Notes: generated by a model not told the origin, from the letters alone. A stretch of DNA of 64,000 nucleotides from Flavobacterium branchiarum (GCF_030409845.1 NZ_JAUFQQ010000003.1:930001-994000); one strand, 5' to 3'. Positions 16,775 through 25,865 are shown, counted from the stretch's first letter. Program-made: numbers and translations.

Positions 16775-17179
16775 ATGACAATCAAAGAAATTCCTGCCGA
16801 AGCAACTTGGGCAATTCGGCATAAAGTGATGTGGCCTGAGATGCCTTTTGAATTTGTACAGTTAGAGGAAGATGATTTAGGGATTCATTTTGGATTATAT
16901 AATGAATCGAAACTAGTTGCTATTGTTTCTTGTTTTGATGATCATAACGAAATGCAATTTAGAAAATTAGCCACTTTGACCGAGGAGCAAGGAAAAGGTT
17001 TTGCAACACTATTGCTAAATTATATTTTTCAACAAGCTAAGGATAAGGGAATAAAGCGAATTTGGTGCAATGCAAGAGTAAATAAAAAATCATTTTATGA
17101 GAAATTGGGTTTAATAGATACGAAGGTTACTTTTTTTAAATCGGGACAAGAGTTTGTAATAATGGAACTGTGTTTATAA
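16775..17179 (+). CDS. GNAT-family N-acetyltransferase
   Basis: 134 residues, one GNAT domain. The acetyl-CoA pyrophosphate loop appears as EEQGKGFATLLL (Q/RxxGxG/A) at about 68-80, followed by WCNARVNKKSFYEKLGL, the usual motif B region with the 'YEKLGF' turn. The substrate is not predictable. The gene stands alone between two intergenic regions and is not part of the following operon, which has its own promoter. Confidence 0.88.
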   Translation: MTIKEIPAEATWAIRHKVMWPEMPFEFVQLEEDDLGIHFGLYNESKLVAIVSCFDDHNEMQFRKLATLTEEQGKGFATLLLNYIFQQAKDKGIKRIWCNARVNKKSFYEKLGLIDTKVTFFKSGQEFVIMELCL

Positions 17180-17327
17180 ATTTTGATTGTTTAATTAATA
17201 ATGTATATCTGGTTCATATATAGTTGTTTAATGATTGTGGAACGCTATTTGTGTAGATTAAAGCTTATATTTCTGTGAGTTATAAATTTTTATTAATAAA
17301 TTATCCTTTATACTTCACTAAAAAAAC

Positions 17328-17335
17328 TATTTTTG
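17328..17335 (+). promoter_or_regulatory. candidate -7 box of the glycan-recycling operon
   Basis: TATTTTTG, a perfect TAnnTTTG match, 24 bp upstream of the ATG at 17360. Confidence 0.5.
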
Positions 17336-17359
17336 AATTCTGTATAAATTAAGATTGAA

Positions 17360-18934
17360 ATGCATAAAAATCAGCACGTAATACTATTTTTTTTATTTTT
17401 TATTTTTTTAGGGTGGAGTGGAAGTGCTCAAGAAAAATCACGATATCCTAAGAACGAATTTAGAGGCGTTTGGATCGCTACCGTTGTTAATATTGACTGG
17501 CCAAAAAGCAAAGTTGATAATGTTGAAAAGGAAAAAGCAGATTACCTCGAAATTTTAGAGACTTATAAAAAATTGAATTTTAATGCAGTAATTGTACAGA
17601 TACGAAGTGTTGGAGACGCTATTTACCCTACAAAACTAGCTCCTTGGTCACGTTTTGTGACTGGAAAAGAAGGACAAGAACCAAAGCCTTATTATGATGT
17701 TTTGGCTTGGATGATCGAACAGGCGCATAACAGAGGATTTGAGTTTCATGCTTGGATGAATCCATACAGAGCCACATTTGATTTAAAAAAAGATAGTTTG
17801 AGTCCAAATCATGATGCAATTAAGCATCCGGAATGGATGATTGAATATGGAGGGAAAATATATTACGATCCTGCTTTGCCAGAAGTTCAGGAGCATTTAA
17901 CATCTATTGTTGAAGAGGTTGTCGAGAATTATGATATTGATGCAATTCATTTTGATGATTATTTTTATCCTTATGCTGTACCAGGAAAACAATTTAACGA
18001 TACAGCTTCTTATAAAAAATACGGAAGTGGTCTTAGTTTAGCCGATTGGCGCAGAGCCAATGTGAGTAATTTTGTAGAATCGATTTCGACTACTATAAAA
18101 GCGTGTAAACCTTGGGTTCAATTCGGAATTAGCCCTTTTGGTGTTTGGCGTAATAAATCAAAAGATCCTAAAGGTTCAGATACACAATCGACATCTAATT
18201 ATGATGATTTATATGCAGATCCTATTTTGTGGATGGATCAAAAATGGATTGATTATATCCTGCCACAATTGTATTGGAGTATGAACAATACGAGGGCTTC
18301 TTATACAAAACTAGTAAAATGGTGGTCAGAAAACTCAAATAACACCGCTATTTACATCGGACACAGTCCTTATAAAATTAGAGCCGACAGTGATAAAAGT
18401 TGGAATTTGCCAACAGAAATTCCAAATCAGGTAGATTTTGCCAGAGGATTTAAAAACGTGACAGGGAGCGCTTATTTTAGTGCTAAATTATTGATTAATA
18501 AGAATCAAGATGTTGTGCGTCTTTTGGCTGAAAACCAATACAAATACCCAGCACTTCCGGCAGCAGTTCCAAATCTTAAGAAGGTGGTTGTTGATGTTCC
18601 TGTGGTAAATGAATTTGCAAAGGATAGTATCAATTATTCGTTCAATGTTAAATATCCATTGAATACCAAGGTACGTTATATGGTTGTTTATGGTGCAACG
18701 AGTGAAGCTAAAATTGATATCAATGATCCTTCTCAAATTATTGATAAATTAACAGTTCACGAAATAGATGGTGCTATTTACTTTGTGCTTTCAGAAAAAA
18801 CAATGAAAAAATATAAAGCGTGTGCAATCACTTTTATTGATTATTATGCAAACGAAAGTGCTCCGACTAGTATCGATTTAAAAAAAGGATTTAAAGTAAA
18901 CGTAGCTGAAATAACAGATGAAAACAGAAAATAA
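17360..18934 (+). CDS. secreted GHL10 (DUF187) glycoside hydrolase-like protein
   Basis: 524 residues. Signal peptide (FFLFFIFLGWSGSAQ), then the GHL10 domain from KNEFRGVWIATVVNIDWP to about residue 370, a TIM barrel related to GH10-like YngK proteins. Conserved acidic segments are seen (AIHFDDYFYPY, GISPFGVWRNKS, YILPQLYWSM). The C-terminal 140 residues look like an Ig/FnIII-type domain. Family members act on extracellular glycans, plausibly peptidoglycan or its fragments. Its stop overlaps the next gene by 17 bp, and the operon ends with NagZ, so a role in releasing muropeptides for the AmpG-like permease is a reasonable inference. Confidence 0.88.
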   Translation: MHKNQHVILFFLFFIFLGWSGSAQEKSRYPKNEFRGVWIATVVNIDWPKSKVDNVEKEKADYLEILETYKKLNFNAVIVQIRSVGDAIYPTKLAPWSRFVTGKEGQEPKPYYDVLAWMIEQAHNRGFEFHAWMNPYRATFDLKKDSLSPNHDAIKHPEWMIEYGGKIYYDPALPEVQEHLTSIVEEVVENYDIDAIHFDDYFYPYAVPGKQFNDTASYKKYGSGLSLADWRRANVSNFVESISTTIKACKPWVQFGISPFGVWRNKSKDPKGSDTQSTSNYDDLYADPILWMDQKWIDYILPQLYWSMNNTRASYTKLVKWWSENSNNTAIYIGHSPYKIRADSDKSWNLPTEIPNQVDFARGFKNVTGSAYFSAKLLINKNQDVVRLLAENQYKYPALPAAVPNLKKVVVDVPVVNEFAKDSINYSFNVKYPLNTKVRYMVVYGATSEAKIDINDPSQIIDKLTVHEIDGAIYFVLSEKTMKKYKACAITFIDYYANESAPTSIDLKKGFKVNVAEITDENRK

Positions 18935-20456
18935 TAAACCTTGGTTTTGGATACCATTATTGAATTTCGCATCAGGATTTCCTTATATAGTAATTATCTC
19001 AGTCTCTGTATTGATGTATAAAAACTTAGGAATCACCAACGAAGACATTGGTCTCTATACGAGTTTATTATATCTGCCTTGGGTTATTAAACCTTTGTGG
19101 AGCCCTTTTATCGATTTGCACGGTACGAAGCGAAAATGGTTTTTGGCGATGCAATTGGTCATTTCAATTGCCTTTTTAATTGTTGGACTTACAATTCCGC
19201 TACATAATTTCTTCATATTAACCTTAGCTATATTTTGGGTTGCGGCTTTCGCTTCCGCATCGAATGATATTGCCAGTGATGGATTCTATTTGTTGGTTTT
19301 ACCAAAAGAGCAACAGTCCTTTTTCTTAGGAATCAGAAGTACATTTTACAGAATTTCAATGCTTGCCGGAAATGGATTAATCGTGCTTTTGGCAGGGTAT
19401 CTAGAGCATAAATATGGTGATAATCGCAAAGCGTGGTCCTATACCATGATTTTTGTTGGTTTGCTAATGGCTGTTATAACGACTTATAATTATTTTTCTA
19501 CACCTAAAACAGAAAGTACCGCAACAGGAACTCCCAAAGAAATTGCAGATCAAAGTTTTGGTTCTGTTTTTGCAAGCTTCTTCAGAAAAAAGCAAATCGT
19601 TTTAATACTTGCTTTTATCTTGTTGTTTCGTTTGGGTGAATCACAACTGATGAAAATGCTAACCCCATTTTTGGTAGATCCGATAAAATATGAATTAGTC
19701 GAATCAAGTTCGGATGAAGGTCAAGCGAAAGCATTGGCTGTTTATAATTCAAAAGTTGCTAACGGAGAGAAATTATCTGATTTAGAGTTGCAATTACTTT
19801 ATTCAAAATTGCCTATAGCGGCTCAAATGGCAAATACTAAAAAAACTTTGCTAGAGGTTGAAAATAAAGATCCAAAAGAATATAAAAACCTGAACAAAGC
19901 CAGAATTAACTTTGTTGATCAGCTAGTTTTAAACAAAGGAGCTCAAAAAGAGGTTCTAAAAGGTGGAATGGGATTGGATACCGAAGATATCGGTTTGATT
20001 TACGGAACCTTTGGATTAATTGCTCTAATGCTCGGAGGAGTTTTAGGTGGAATCGCTATTTCAAGACATGGTCTTACTAAATGGATGCTTCCGATGATTT
20101 TAACCATGCACCTACCAATTATTGGCTTTGTCTTGTTGTCTTACTTTCATCCTTCATCTGTATATTATATTTATGCTGTGGTAATTCTTGAACAGTTTGG
20201 TTACGGTTTTGGTTTTGCTGCCTTTATGATGTATTTAATTTATGTTGCCGAAGGAGAATCAAAAACGTCACATTATGCCATTGCTACAGGATTTATGGCT
20301 ATGGGAATGATGTTGCCAGGAATGGTAAGTGGATATATTCAGGAATATTTAGGATACGCAAATTTCTTTGTTTGGGTATTCTTAGCTACAATTCCTGGAG
20401 TAATACTTTCTAGATTTTTAATTTTCCCACAAGATTTCGGTAAGAAGATAGAATAA
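18918..20456 (+). CDS. AmpG-like MFS permease with a soluble insert
   Basis: 512 residues, major facilitator family, most like AmpG muropeptide permeases (PWFWIPLLNFASGFPYIVI; SDGFYLLVLP with the conserved Asp in an early helix). AmpG imports GlcNAc-anhydroMurNAc peptides for recycling. About 100 charged, non-membrane residues (roughly 253-350) sit between the two six-helix halves, much longer than the usual central loop. The gene overlaps the GHL10 hydrolase by 17 bp and precedes the TPR, GNAT and NagZ genes, so translation is likely coupled. Import of muropeptide-like sugars is inferred from this context. Confidence 0.82.
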   Translation: MKTENNKPWFWIPLLNFASGFPYIVIISVSVLMYKNLGITNEDIGLYTSLLYLPWVIKPLWSPFIDLHGTKRKWFLAMQLVISIAFLIVGLTIPLHNFFILTLAIFWVAAFASASNDIASDGFYLLVLPKEQQSFFLGIRSTFYRISMLAGNGLIVLLAGYLEHKYGDNRKAWSYTMIFVGLLMAVITTYNYFSTPKTESTATGTPKEIADQSFGSVFASFFRKKQIVLILAFILLFRLGESQLMKMLTPFLVDPIKYELVESSSDEGQAKALAVYNSKVANGEKLSDLELQLLYSKLPIAAQMANTKKTLLEVENKDPKEYKNLNKARINFVDQLVLNKGAQKEVLKGGMGLDTEDIGLIYGTFGLIALMLGGVLGGIAISRHGLTKWMLPMILTMHLPIIGFVLLSYFHPSSVYYIYAVVILEQFGYGFGFAAFMMYLIYVAEGESKTSHYAIATGFMAMGMMLPGMVSGYIQEYLGYANFFVWVFLATIPGVILSRFLIFPQDFGKKIE

Positions 20457-20479
20457 GATTTAATTAGAATATAACGCCC

Positions 20480-20821
20480 ATGGAAATCAATGAAAACATA
20501 CAGGTTGAACGTAACCTGAAAGCAATTGAATTTGAAAAAGAAGGTGAGATTGAGAAAGCAATTGCGTTATACGAAGAAAATAGTAATGAAGGTTTTAAAG
20601 GAAATCACTCTTATGACCGTCTGGCTACCATTTATAAAAATCAGAATGATATTGACAACGAAATTCGAATATTAGAAAAAGCGATTCTGATTTACGAAGT
20701 AATTACACTTGAAGACAGACTTGAAGGAATGCCAAAGCTCTTTCGATTTAAAAATAGACTTGAAAAAGCCTTACATACCAAAACGCTATTAGCGAAAAAG
20801 AAGAAGAGCAAGCTTAAGTGA
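20480..20821 (+). CDS. small TPR-like helical protein
   Basis: 113 residues, all-helical, with two TPR-like units (AIEFEKEGEIEKAIALYEEN and YDRLATIYKNQNDIDNEIRI, then EKAILIYE). The C-terminus is highly basic (AKKKKSKLK). No enzymatic motif. It is cytoplasmic and most likely a protein-interaction partner. It follows the AmpG-like gene by 23 bp and precedes a GNAT gene by 24 bp, so it belongs to the recycling operon. Confidence 0.75.
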   Translation: MEINENIQVERNLKAIEFEKEGEIEKAIALYEENSNEGFKGNHSYDRLATIYKNQNDIDNEIRILEKAILIYEVITLEDRLEGMPKLFRFKNRLEKALHTKTLLAKKKKSKLK

Positions 20822-20845
20822 AATAATTTATAAGTATCTGATCGT

Positions 20846-21295
20846 ATGATTACGCTAAAAAGAACCAATTCAGAAGATATCGACTTTAAAAACTTGGTAG
20901 TTTTATTAAATCAAGATTTAAAAATTAGAGATGGAGCCGATCATGATTTTTACAATCAATTTAATGGGATAGATACAATAAAGCATGCAATTGTAATTTA
21001 TGAAGATGAAGTAGCTATTGGCTGTGGCGCTTTTAGAGAAAAAGAAAATGACGTTGCCGAAATCAAGCGTATGTTTGTGCATCCTGATTATCGTAAAAGA
21101 GGAATTGCATCAGCTGTATTGAAGGAGTTAGAAAAATGGGCAACCGAAGTAGATTATAAATATACCCTATTAGAAACAGGAGTTAACCAACCAGAAGCGA
21201 TTGCATTATATAAAAAACAAGATTATGCTGTAATTCCAAATTATCCACCTTATGATGTGATGGATAATAGTGTATGCATGAAAAAAAAGCTATAA
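20846..21295 (+). CDS. GNAT-family N-acetyltransferase
   Basis: 149 residues with one GNAT domain. Motif A is RMFVHPDYRKRGIASAVL (RxxGxA loop binding acetyl-CoA), and motif B ends in ALYKKQDYAVIPNY. It lies inside the recycling operon, 4 bp before nagZ. An amino-sugar or muropeptide substrate is therefore possible, but nothing in the sequence shows it. Confidence 0.88.
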   Translation: MITLKRTNSEDIDFKNLVVLLNQDLKIRDGADHDFYNQFNGIDTIKHAIVIYEDEVAIGCGAFREKENDVAEIKRMFVHPDYRKRGIASAVLKELEKWATEVDYKYTLLETGVNQPEAIALYKKQDYAVIPNYPPYDVMDNSVCMKKKL

Positions 21296-21299
21296 CCCA

Positions 21300-22910
21300 A
21301 TGAACAAAATACCACAAACACTACAACAAAAAGTAGGACAGTTTTTCTTTCCTGCAGTTTTTATAAACGATACCGAAGAAAATATTCAGGAAACCGAACG
21401 TTTAATTCGAGAATATAATATTGGCGGACTTACCTTTTTTCATAGTCGTGCCAGTGCAGCTACAAATTACGAAGGCAATAAAAAAATTGTGTTCAATGAT
21501 GATAGTTATAAACAGTTAAAAGAGCGTATCGAGCGATTCCAGAAATGTGCAACGACGCCGCTTTTAATTAGTATCGATGCCGAATGGGGATTGGCAATGC
21601 GTGTCGAAAAAACACCACAATATCCTTATGCAATTACACTTGGCGCTTTACCAGAAAGTGAATCACATTTGGTTTACGAAGTAGGGAAGCAAATAGGTTT
21701 GGATTTAAAATCAGTTGGAATTCAATACAATCTTTCGCCATTGGCAGACGTCAATAACAATCCTAATAATCCTGTTATTGGTTACCGTTCCTTTGGAGAG
21801 GATAAAGAAAAGGTAGCGCATTTTGCTTTAGAATATTTAAGAGGAATGTCAGATGTTGGTGTTTTAGGTTGTTTGAAGCATTTTCCGGGACACGGAAACA
21901 CTAATGTCGATTCGCATTTAGGATTACCAGTATTAAAAGAAACTTTAGAAGAATTATTAGAAAACGAATTATACCCATTTATAAAAGGAATCGAAGATAA
22001 TGTCGATTCGATTATGATTGGTCACTTAGCAGTTCCAGCTTTAAATTCAGGAAAAGATACCTCGGCAACCTTATCAAAATCAATTATCCAAACGTTGTTG
22101 CGTGAACAATTAGGGTATGATGGTTTAGTTATCTCTGATGCTTTGAACATGCATAGCGTGTCTAAACTGTATGATGTAAAAGGACAATTAGAATGGGAAG
22201 CTTTTAATGCAGGAAACGATGTTTTGTGTTTTGCAGAAAATGTACCAGAAGGAATTCAGGCAATTCTTGAAAAAGCAACACCAGAACGTATCGAAGAAAG
22301 TTTTAATAGAATATTGAAGTGCAAAGAGAAAGCAGGAATTCTTAATGAAGCAGCAATAGGCTCAGGAGTTTTAGATTTTGAGAGAACAGCGTTATTAAAT
22401 GAAAAAATTGCACAAAAGAGTATCACTAAGCTAATTGATAACTCCAATTCTGAAACTGTTTTTGAAGCACATAAAAACAATACGCTTGCAAAATTAAGTT
22501 TGTATAAAAATGTAGATAATGATTTCTTCAAAACATTAAACTCCCATTTGTCAAGTCCTGAGTTTGCAATTAATGCAGGAGATATTACTATTGCTTCTGT
22601 TGAAAAAGACTTAGCTGCTTTTGATACTATAATCATTTCTTTATTTGTGCCAAAAGCAAAACCACTAAATAATTTTGATATCGAAGAATCGGTTTTGGAA
22701 TTATTAGGGAAGTTGTTGACTTCAAAAAAATGTATTCTTTATGTTTTTGGAAATCCATATGCTTTGCCAATTATTCCAAACGGAAAACAGGCTTTAGGAC
22801 TTATTGAAGTGTATCAAGATTTTGTTGAGTTTCAAAAAAATGCCGCAATTCAAATTATTGAAAATAAAAAATGTGTTGGAAAATTACCTGTAAATATTGA
22901 CTTACAATAG
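21300..22910 (+). CDS. nagZ: GH3 beta-N-acetylglucosaminidase (NagZ-type)
   Basis: 536 residues, no signal peptide. The GH3 N-terminal domain has the NagZ signature KHFPGHG...DSH (about 196-210), whose Asp-His pair acts as the general acid/base, and VISDALNM (about 278) with the nucleophile Asp. NagZ removes GlcNAc from GlcNAc-anhydroMurNAc peptides in the cytoplasm. The C-terminal 170 residues form a second GH3-C-like domain, longer than in the short proteobacterial NagZ. It is the last gene of the operon that begins with the GHL10 hydrolase and AmpG-like permease, which fits peptidoglycan recycling. Confidence 0.9.
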   Translation: MNKIPQTLQQKVGQFFFPAVFINDTEENIQETERLIREYNIGGLTFFHSRASAATNYEGNKKIVFNDDSYKQLKERIERFQKCATTPLLISIDAEWGLAMRVEKTPQYPYAITLGALPESESHLVYEVGKQIGLDLKSVGIQYNLSPLADVNNNPNNPVIGYRSFGEDKEKVAHFALEYLRGMSDVGVLGCLKHFPGHGNTNVDSHLGLPVLKETLEELLENELYPFIKGIEDNVDSIMIGHLAVPALNSGKDTSATLSKSIIQTLLREQLGYDGLVISDALNMHSVSKLYDVKGQLEWEAFNAGNDVLCFAENVPEGIQAILEKATPERIEESFNRILKCKEKAGILNEAAIGSGVLDFERTALLNEKIAQKSITKLIDNSNSETVFEAHKNNTLAKLSLYKNVDNDFFKTLNSHLSSPEFAINAGDITIASVEKDLAAFDTIIISLFVPKAKPLNNFDIEESVLELLGKLLTSKKCILYVFGNPYALPIIPNGKQALGLIEVYQDFVEFQKNAAIQIIENKKCVGKLPVNIDLQ

Positions 22911-22979
22911 GTTACAGATTTTGGAATATTTAATATAGGTAAATGTTATTGATCGATAAATTTTTATAATCGTATCCTA

Positions 22980-23011
22980 TTGCTTCTAGGTTGATTTATG
23001 CACTATTTTTG
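22980..23011 (+). promoter_or_regulatory. promoter of ahpC
   Basis: TTG at 22980-22982 and TATTTTTG at 23004-23011 are separated by 21 bp, within the 17-23 bp range of the Bacteroidota -33/-7 consensus, 36 bp before the ATG. Confidence 0.6.
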
Positions 23012-23046
23012 CACCAAATAAATAATTAACTTAAAAAGCGAAAGAT

Positions 23047-23685
23047 ATGTCTTTAGTAGGAAAAAAATTCCCAAGTATTGCAGTAGATGCTATCTCAGAA
23101 ATGGGAGACAATTTGAAAATCAATATTTTTGAAGAAGCAGTAAACAATAACAAAAAAGTACTTTTGTTTTGGTACCCAAAAGATTTTACTTTTGTATGTC
23201 CAACAGAATTACATGCTTTTCAAGCTGCTTTACCAGAATTTGAAAAAAGAAATACAATTGTAATAGGAGCTTCATGTGATACAAACGAAGTACACTTTGC
23301 TTGGTTAAACACTCCAAAAAACAATGGTGGAATCGAAGGAGTTACTTACCCAATCTTAGCTGATACAAACCGTAATTTATCTAACATTTTAGGAATTTTA
23401 GATATTGATTCTACAGAGTACAGCGAAGAAACAGATTCAGTTATCATCGAAGGTTCTAATGTAACTTACAGAGCTACTTACCTAATTGATGAAACTGGAA
23501 AAATTTTCCACGAAAGTGTTAACGATATGCCATTAGGTCGTAACGTAAACGAATACTTACGTATGGTTGATGCTTACACTCATATCCAAGAAAAAGGAGA
23601 AGTTTGTCCTGCAAACTGGGAAGCTGGAAAAGAAGCAATGAGCGCAGATAGATTAAGTACAGCTGAGTATTTAAGCGCAAACTAA
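23047..23685 (+). CDS. ahpC: typical 2-Cys peroxiredoxin (AhpC)
   Basis: 212 residues. The peroxidatic cysteine is Cys51 in FTFVCPTELHAF, and the resolving cysteine is in EVCPANW near residue 187, as in typical two-Cys peroxiredoxins, which reduce H2O2, organic peroxides and peroxynitrite in the cytoplasm. AhpF is not adjacent; a thioredoxin gene follows, so electrons probably come through thioredoxin. It has its own well-formed promoter and starts a peroxide-defence cluster. Confidence 0.95.
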   Translation: MSLVGKKFPSIAVDAISEMGDNLKINIFEEAVNNNKKVLLFWYPKDFTFVCPTELHAFQAALPEFEKRNTIVIGASCDTNEVHFAWLNTPKNNGGIEGVTYPILADTNRNLSNILGILDIDSTEYSEETDSVIIEGSNVTYRATYLIDETGKIFHESVNDMPLGRNVNEYLRMVDAYTHIQEKGEVCPANWEAGKEAMSADRLSTAEYLSAN

Positions 23686-23698
23686 TTAAATATAAGGT

Positions 23699-23840
23699 AC
23701 AAAGGTTCATAGGTACAGAGTAACAAAGTTTTTTGTTGCAACTATTTACACAGTGTAAAATTTTGTCCTTTTGAACCTTTGTAACTAATATAAAAACTAG
23801 AAATAAAAACTTTGCAACTTTGCGTCTTTGCAACTTTGCA
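23699..23840. repeat. intergenic repeat region between ahpC and the thioredoxin gene
   Basis: An 11-bp inverted repeat, ACAAAGGTTCA (23699-23709) and TGAACCTTTGT (23772-23782), is followed by tandem CTTTGCAACTTTGCGT-like units to 23840. These are common flavobacterial intergenic repeats; no gene is encoded. Confidence 0.6.
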
Positions 23841-23858
23841 TCTCAAAAATATATTGAT

Positions 23859-24167
23859 ATGTTAATCGAATTAAATGAAGATACTTTAGCAGATTTAGTT
23901 GCTAAAAATGAGAAAGTTGTCGTGCAATATTCGGCTTCATGGTGTGGAAATTGTCGTATAATGAAACCGAAATTCAAAAAATTAGCGGCAGAAAAAGAAG
24001 ATTTGACTTTTGTTTTAGTTGATGCTGAAAATTCACCAGAATCAAGAAAATTAGCCAATGTTACAAATTTACCAACATTTGCCACTTTCGTAAATGGTAA
24101 ACTGGTTAATGAGACACAAACTAATAAACAAGAAGTTTTAATCGAGTTAGTAAATGAAATTGCTTAA
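23859..24167 (+). CDS. thioredoxin-family protein
   Basis: 102 residues. The frame is open from 23820, but the ATG at 23859 (MLIELNEDTL) is the natural start; the earlier one lies in repeat DNA. The active site is SASWCGNCRIMKP (CGNC rather than the usual CGPC, which should shift the redox potential). The cis-Pro loop is TNLPTFATF. A cytoplasmic one-domain thioredoxin and the probable reductant of the adjacent AhpC. Confidence 0.9.
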   Translation: MLIELNEDTLADLVAKNEKVVVQYSASWCGNCRIMKPKFKKLAAEKEDLTFVLVDAENSPESRKLANVTNLPTFATFVNGKLVNETQTNKQEVLIELVNEIA

Positions 24168-24277
24168 ATAAGATAGGTTAGACTGATTTATACTTTTGGA
24201 CTTCTGGTAAAGTGGTCTAAATTTTCAAGAAAGTCTAAAGAGTCTAAGAATGTCTAAAAATCTAAGAAGTATAAAAT

Positions 24278-24535
24278 ATGAAATTACCAGTAATAAAACA
24301 ATTAACGCAGTTTATAGAAGAAAATGATCAAGATTACATCATTGAAACTATTGAGGTTTTGGAAGCAATGACCGAAATTCCATCTTTAAAAGATGAAGAA
24401 TTAGATGTAATTGGTGAATTAATTTCTAATATGTACGGTGCATTAGAAGTACATAAAATGGTAGTTCAAGGAACTGATAAAAAAGAAGCTTTGAATACGT
24501 TTATGAAACGTGTTTTGGGGTCAATCGATAAATAG
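24278..24535 (+). CDS. small conserved protein (DUF6952-like)
   Basis: 85 residues, acidic and helical (IETIEVLEAMTEIPSLKDEE, ISNMYGALEVHKMV). I recognise it as a small protein that regularly follows AhpC and thioredoxin genes in flavobacteria, and I recall the name DUF6952, though this is not certain. No motif points to a reaction. It is 110 bp behind the thioredoxin gene with GTCTAAGAATGTCTAAAAAT repeats between, and is followed by a terminator that closes the cluster. Confidence 0.75.
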   Translation: MKLPVIKQLTQFIEENDQDYIIETIEVLEAMTEIPSLKDEELDVIGELISNMYGALEVHKMVVQGTDKKEALNTFMKRVLGSIDK

Positions 24536-24575
24536 TTGATTTAGCTTAAATAGTTAGAAAAACAGTGGTTATCTA

Positions 24576-24607
24576 AAAACGCATTCTTTACGGGGTGCGT
24601 TTTTTTT
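24576..24607 (+). terminator. terminator of the ahpC cluster
   Basis: AAAAACGCA / TGCGTTTTTTTT stem with a TTCTTTACGGGG loop, 40 bp after the stop at 24535. Confidence 0.75.
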
Positions 24608-24924
24608 ATGTCCAATTTTATCATGTTTAGCCAAGTAGAAGCATCATATAAGAGATGGTACAATCAAGATTAAAAAGGTTGAAATTACATGGGGTACATT
24701 CTCAGTATTGTCAAGCTGAGCGGAGTCGAAGCGTCACATAAAAACAAAATAAAATTTGCCCAACAAGCATTTTTTTTCTTTTGTCAGAAAGGTATTAAAT
24801 AGCCAGAAAGCCTGTAGAAATCTATTTTATGACAATAAAATCCCTAATAATTAGTTGTTTTAAAACTCGACTAATTCTTCCCATAACCCGTAACAAAATT
24901 CTTTTAGATTCGAATTTTAATCAT
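24608..24924. other. gene-free stretch before tpx
   Basis: About 317 bp with no gene. It contains a GCTGAGCGGAGTCGAAGCG element near 24717 also seen near 6574, a widespread flavobacterial intergenic repeat. Nothing else is recognisable. Confidence 0.6.
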
Positions 24925-24932
24925 TACTTTTG
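24925..24932 (+). promoter_or_regulatory. candidate -7 box of tpx
   Basis: TACTTTTG, a TAnnTTTG match, 23 bp upstream of the ATG at 24956. Confidence 0.5.
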
Positions 24933-24955
24933 AACCTCACAAAAAATCAAACATC

Positions 24956-25453
24956 ATGGCATCAATAACATTAGGAGGAAATCCAATTCATACTTCAGGC
25001 GAATTACCAAAAGTTGGTTCACAACTAGCTGATTTTAAATTAGTACAGAGCGACTTATCAGTTGCTTCATTAAGTGATTTTGCAGGTAAGAAATTAGTTT
25101 TAAACATCTTTCCAAGTATCGATACTGGAACTTGCGCAACTTCAGTTAGAAAATTTAATGAAAATGCAAGTAATCTTGAGAACACTACAGTTTTATGTAT
25201 TTCTAGAGATTTACCTTTTGCTCAAAAACGTTTTTGTGGTGCTGAAGGATTAGAAAATGTAGTTAATTTATCTGATTTTCAAGCTGGAGCTTTCGGTAAA
25301 GCAAATGGATTAGAAATCGTTGATGGACCTTTAACTGGTTTACACTCAAGAGTAATTATTGTTGTAGATGAAAACGGAAAAGTTACGCATACAGAACAAG
25401 TAGCTGAAATTGCAAACGAACCAAATTACGAAGCGGCACTAGCTGCACTATAA
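24956..25453 (+). CDS. tpx: thiol peroxidase (atypical 2-Cys peroxiredoxin)
   Basis: 165 residues, full length for Tpx. The peroxidatic Cys60 lies in DTGTCATSVRKF and the resolving Cys94 in KRFCGAEG, positions close to those of E. coli Tpx (61 and 95). The N-terminal LGGNPIHTSGELPKVG is also characteristic. Tpx reduces lipid and alkyl peroxides using thioredoxin, which here is encoded 0.8 kb upstream. It is 9 bp ahead of the diacylglycerol kinase gene, so it starts a new operon. Confidence 0.96.
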   Translation: MASITLGGNPIHTSGELPKVGSQLADFKLVQSDLSVASLSDFAGKKLVLNIFPSIDTGTCATSVRKFNENASNLENTTVLCISRDLPFAQKRFCGAEGLENVVNLSDFQAGAFGKANGLEIVDGPLTGLHSRVIIVVDENGKVTHTEQVAEIANEPNYEAALAAL

Positions 25454-25462
25454 ATTCTAGAA

Positions 25463-25843
25463 ATGGAGTTTCAAAAAGATACTACTTTTTTAAAAGGAAG
25501 ATTAAAAAGCGTTACTTATGCCTATAAAGGTGCTTTAAAGTTAATAAGCACGGAGCATAGTGTTATGGTGCAATTTTCATTAGGAGTTATAATGACTATT
25601 GCAGGTTTTTATTTTCAAATAACAAGTACGGAATGGCTTTTTCAAATTTTAGCAATAGGATTAGTATTAAGTGTGGAAGGATTAAATACGGCTATAGAAA
25701 AAGTAGCCGATTTTGTTCATCCAGATTATCATGAAAGAATCGGTTTTATCAAAGATATTGCTGCGGGCGCAGTATTTTTTGCAGCAATGACCGCAATAGC
25801 AATCGGATTAACAATATATATACCATATATAAAAAATATATAA
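25463..25843 (+). CDS. dgkA: diacylglycerol/undecaprenol kinase
   Basis: 126 residues with three transmembrane helices. The DgkA signature VEGLNTAIEKVADFVHPDYH contains the catalytic Glu and Asn and the Mg-ATP-binding residues; KDIAAGAVFFAAM is the conserved third helix. Prokaryotic members phosphorylate diacylglycerol or, in many species, undecaprenol. It lies between tpx and ftsK with short gaps (9 and 22 bp), probably in one transcript. Confidence 0.93.
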   Translation: MEFQKDTTFLKGRLKSVTYAYKGALKLISTEHSVMVQFSLGVIMTIAGFYFQITSTEWLFQILAIGLVLSVEGLNTAIEKVADFVHPDYHERIGFIKDIAAGAVFFAAMTAIAIGLTIYIPYIKNI

Positions 25844-25865
25844 GCGATTAGCACCCAAAATAAGA

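Noticed and set aside
22256..22636. 126-codon minus-strand ORF inside nagZ
   Set aside because: Shadow frame of a well-conserved GH3 gene.
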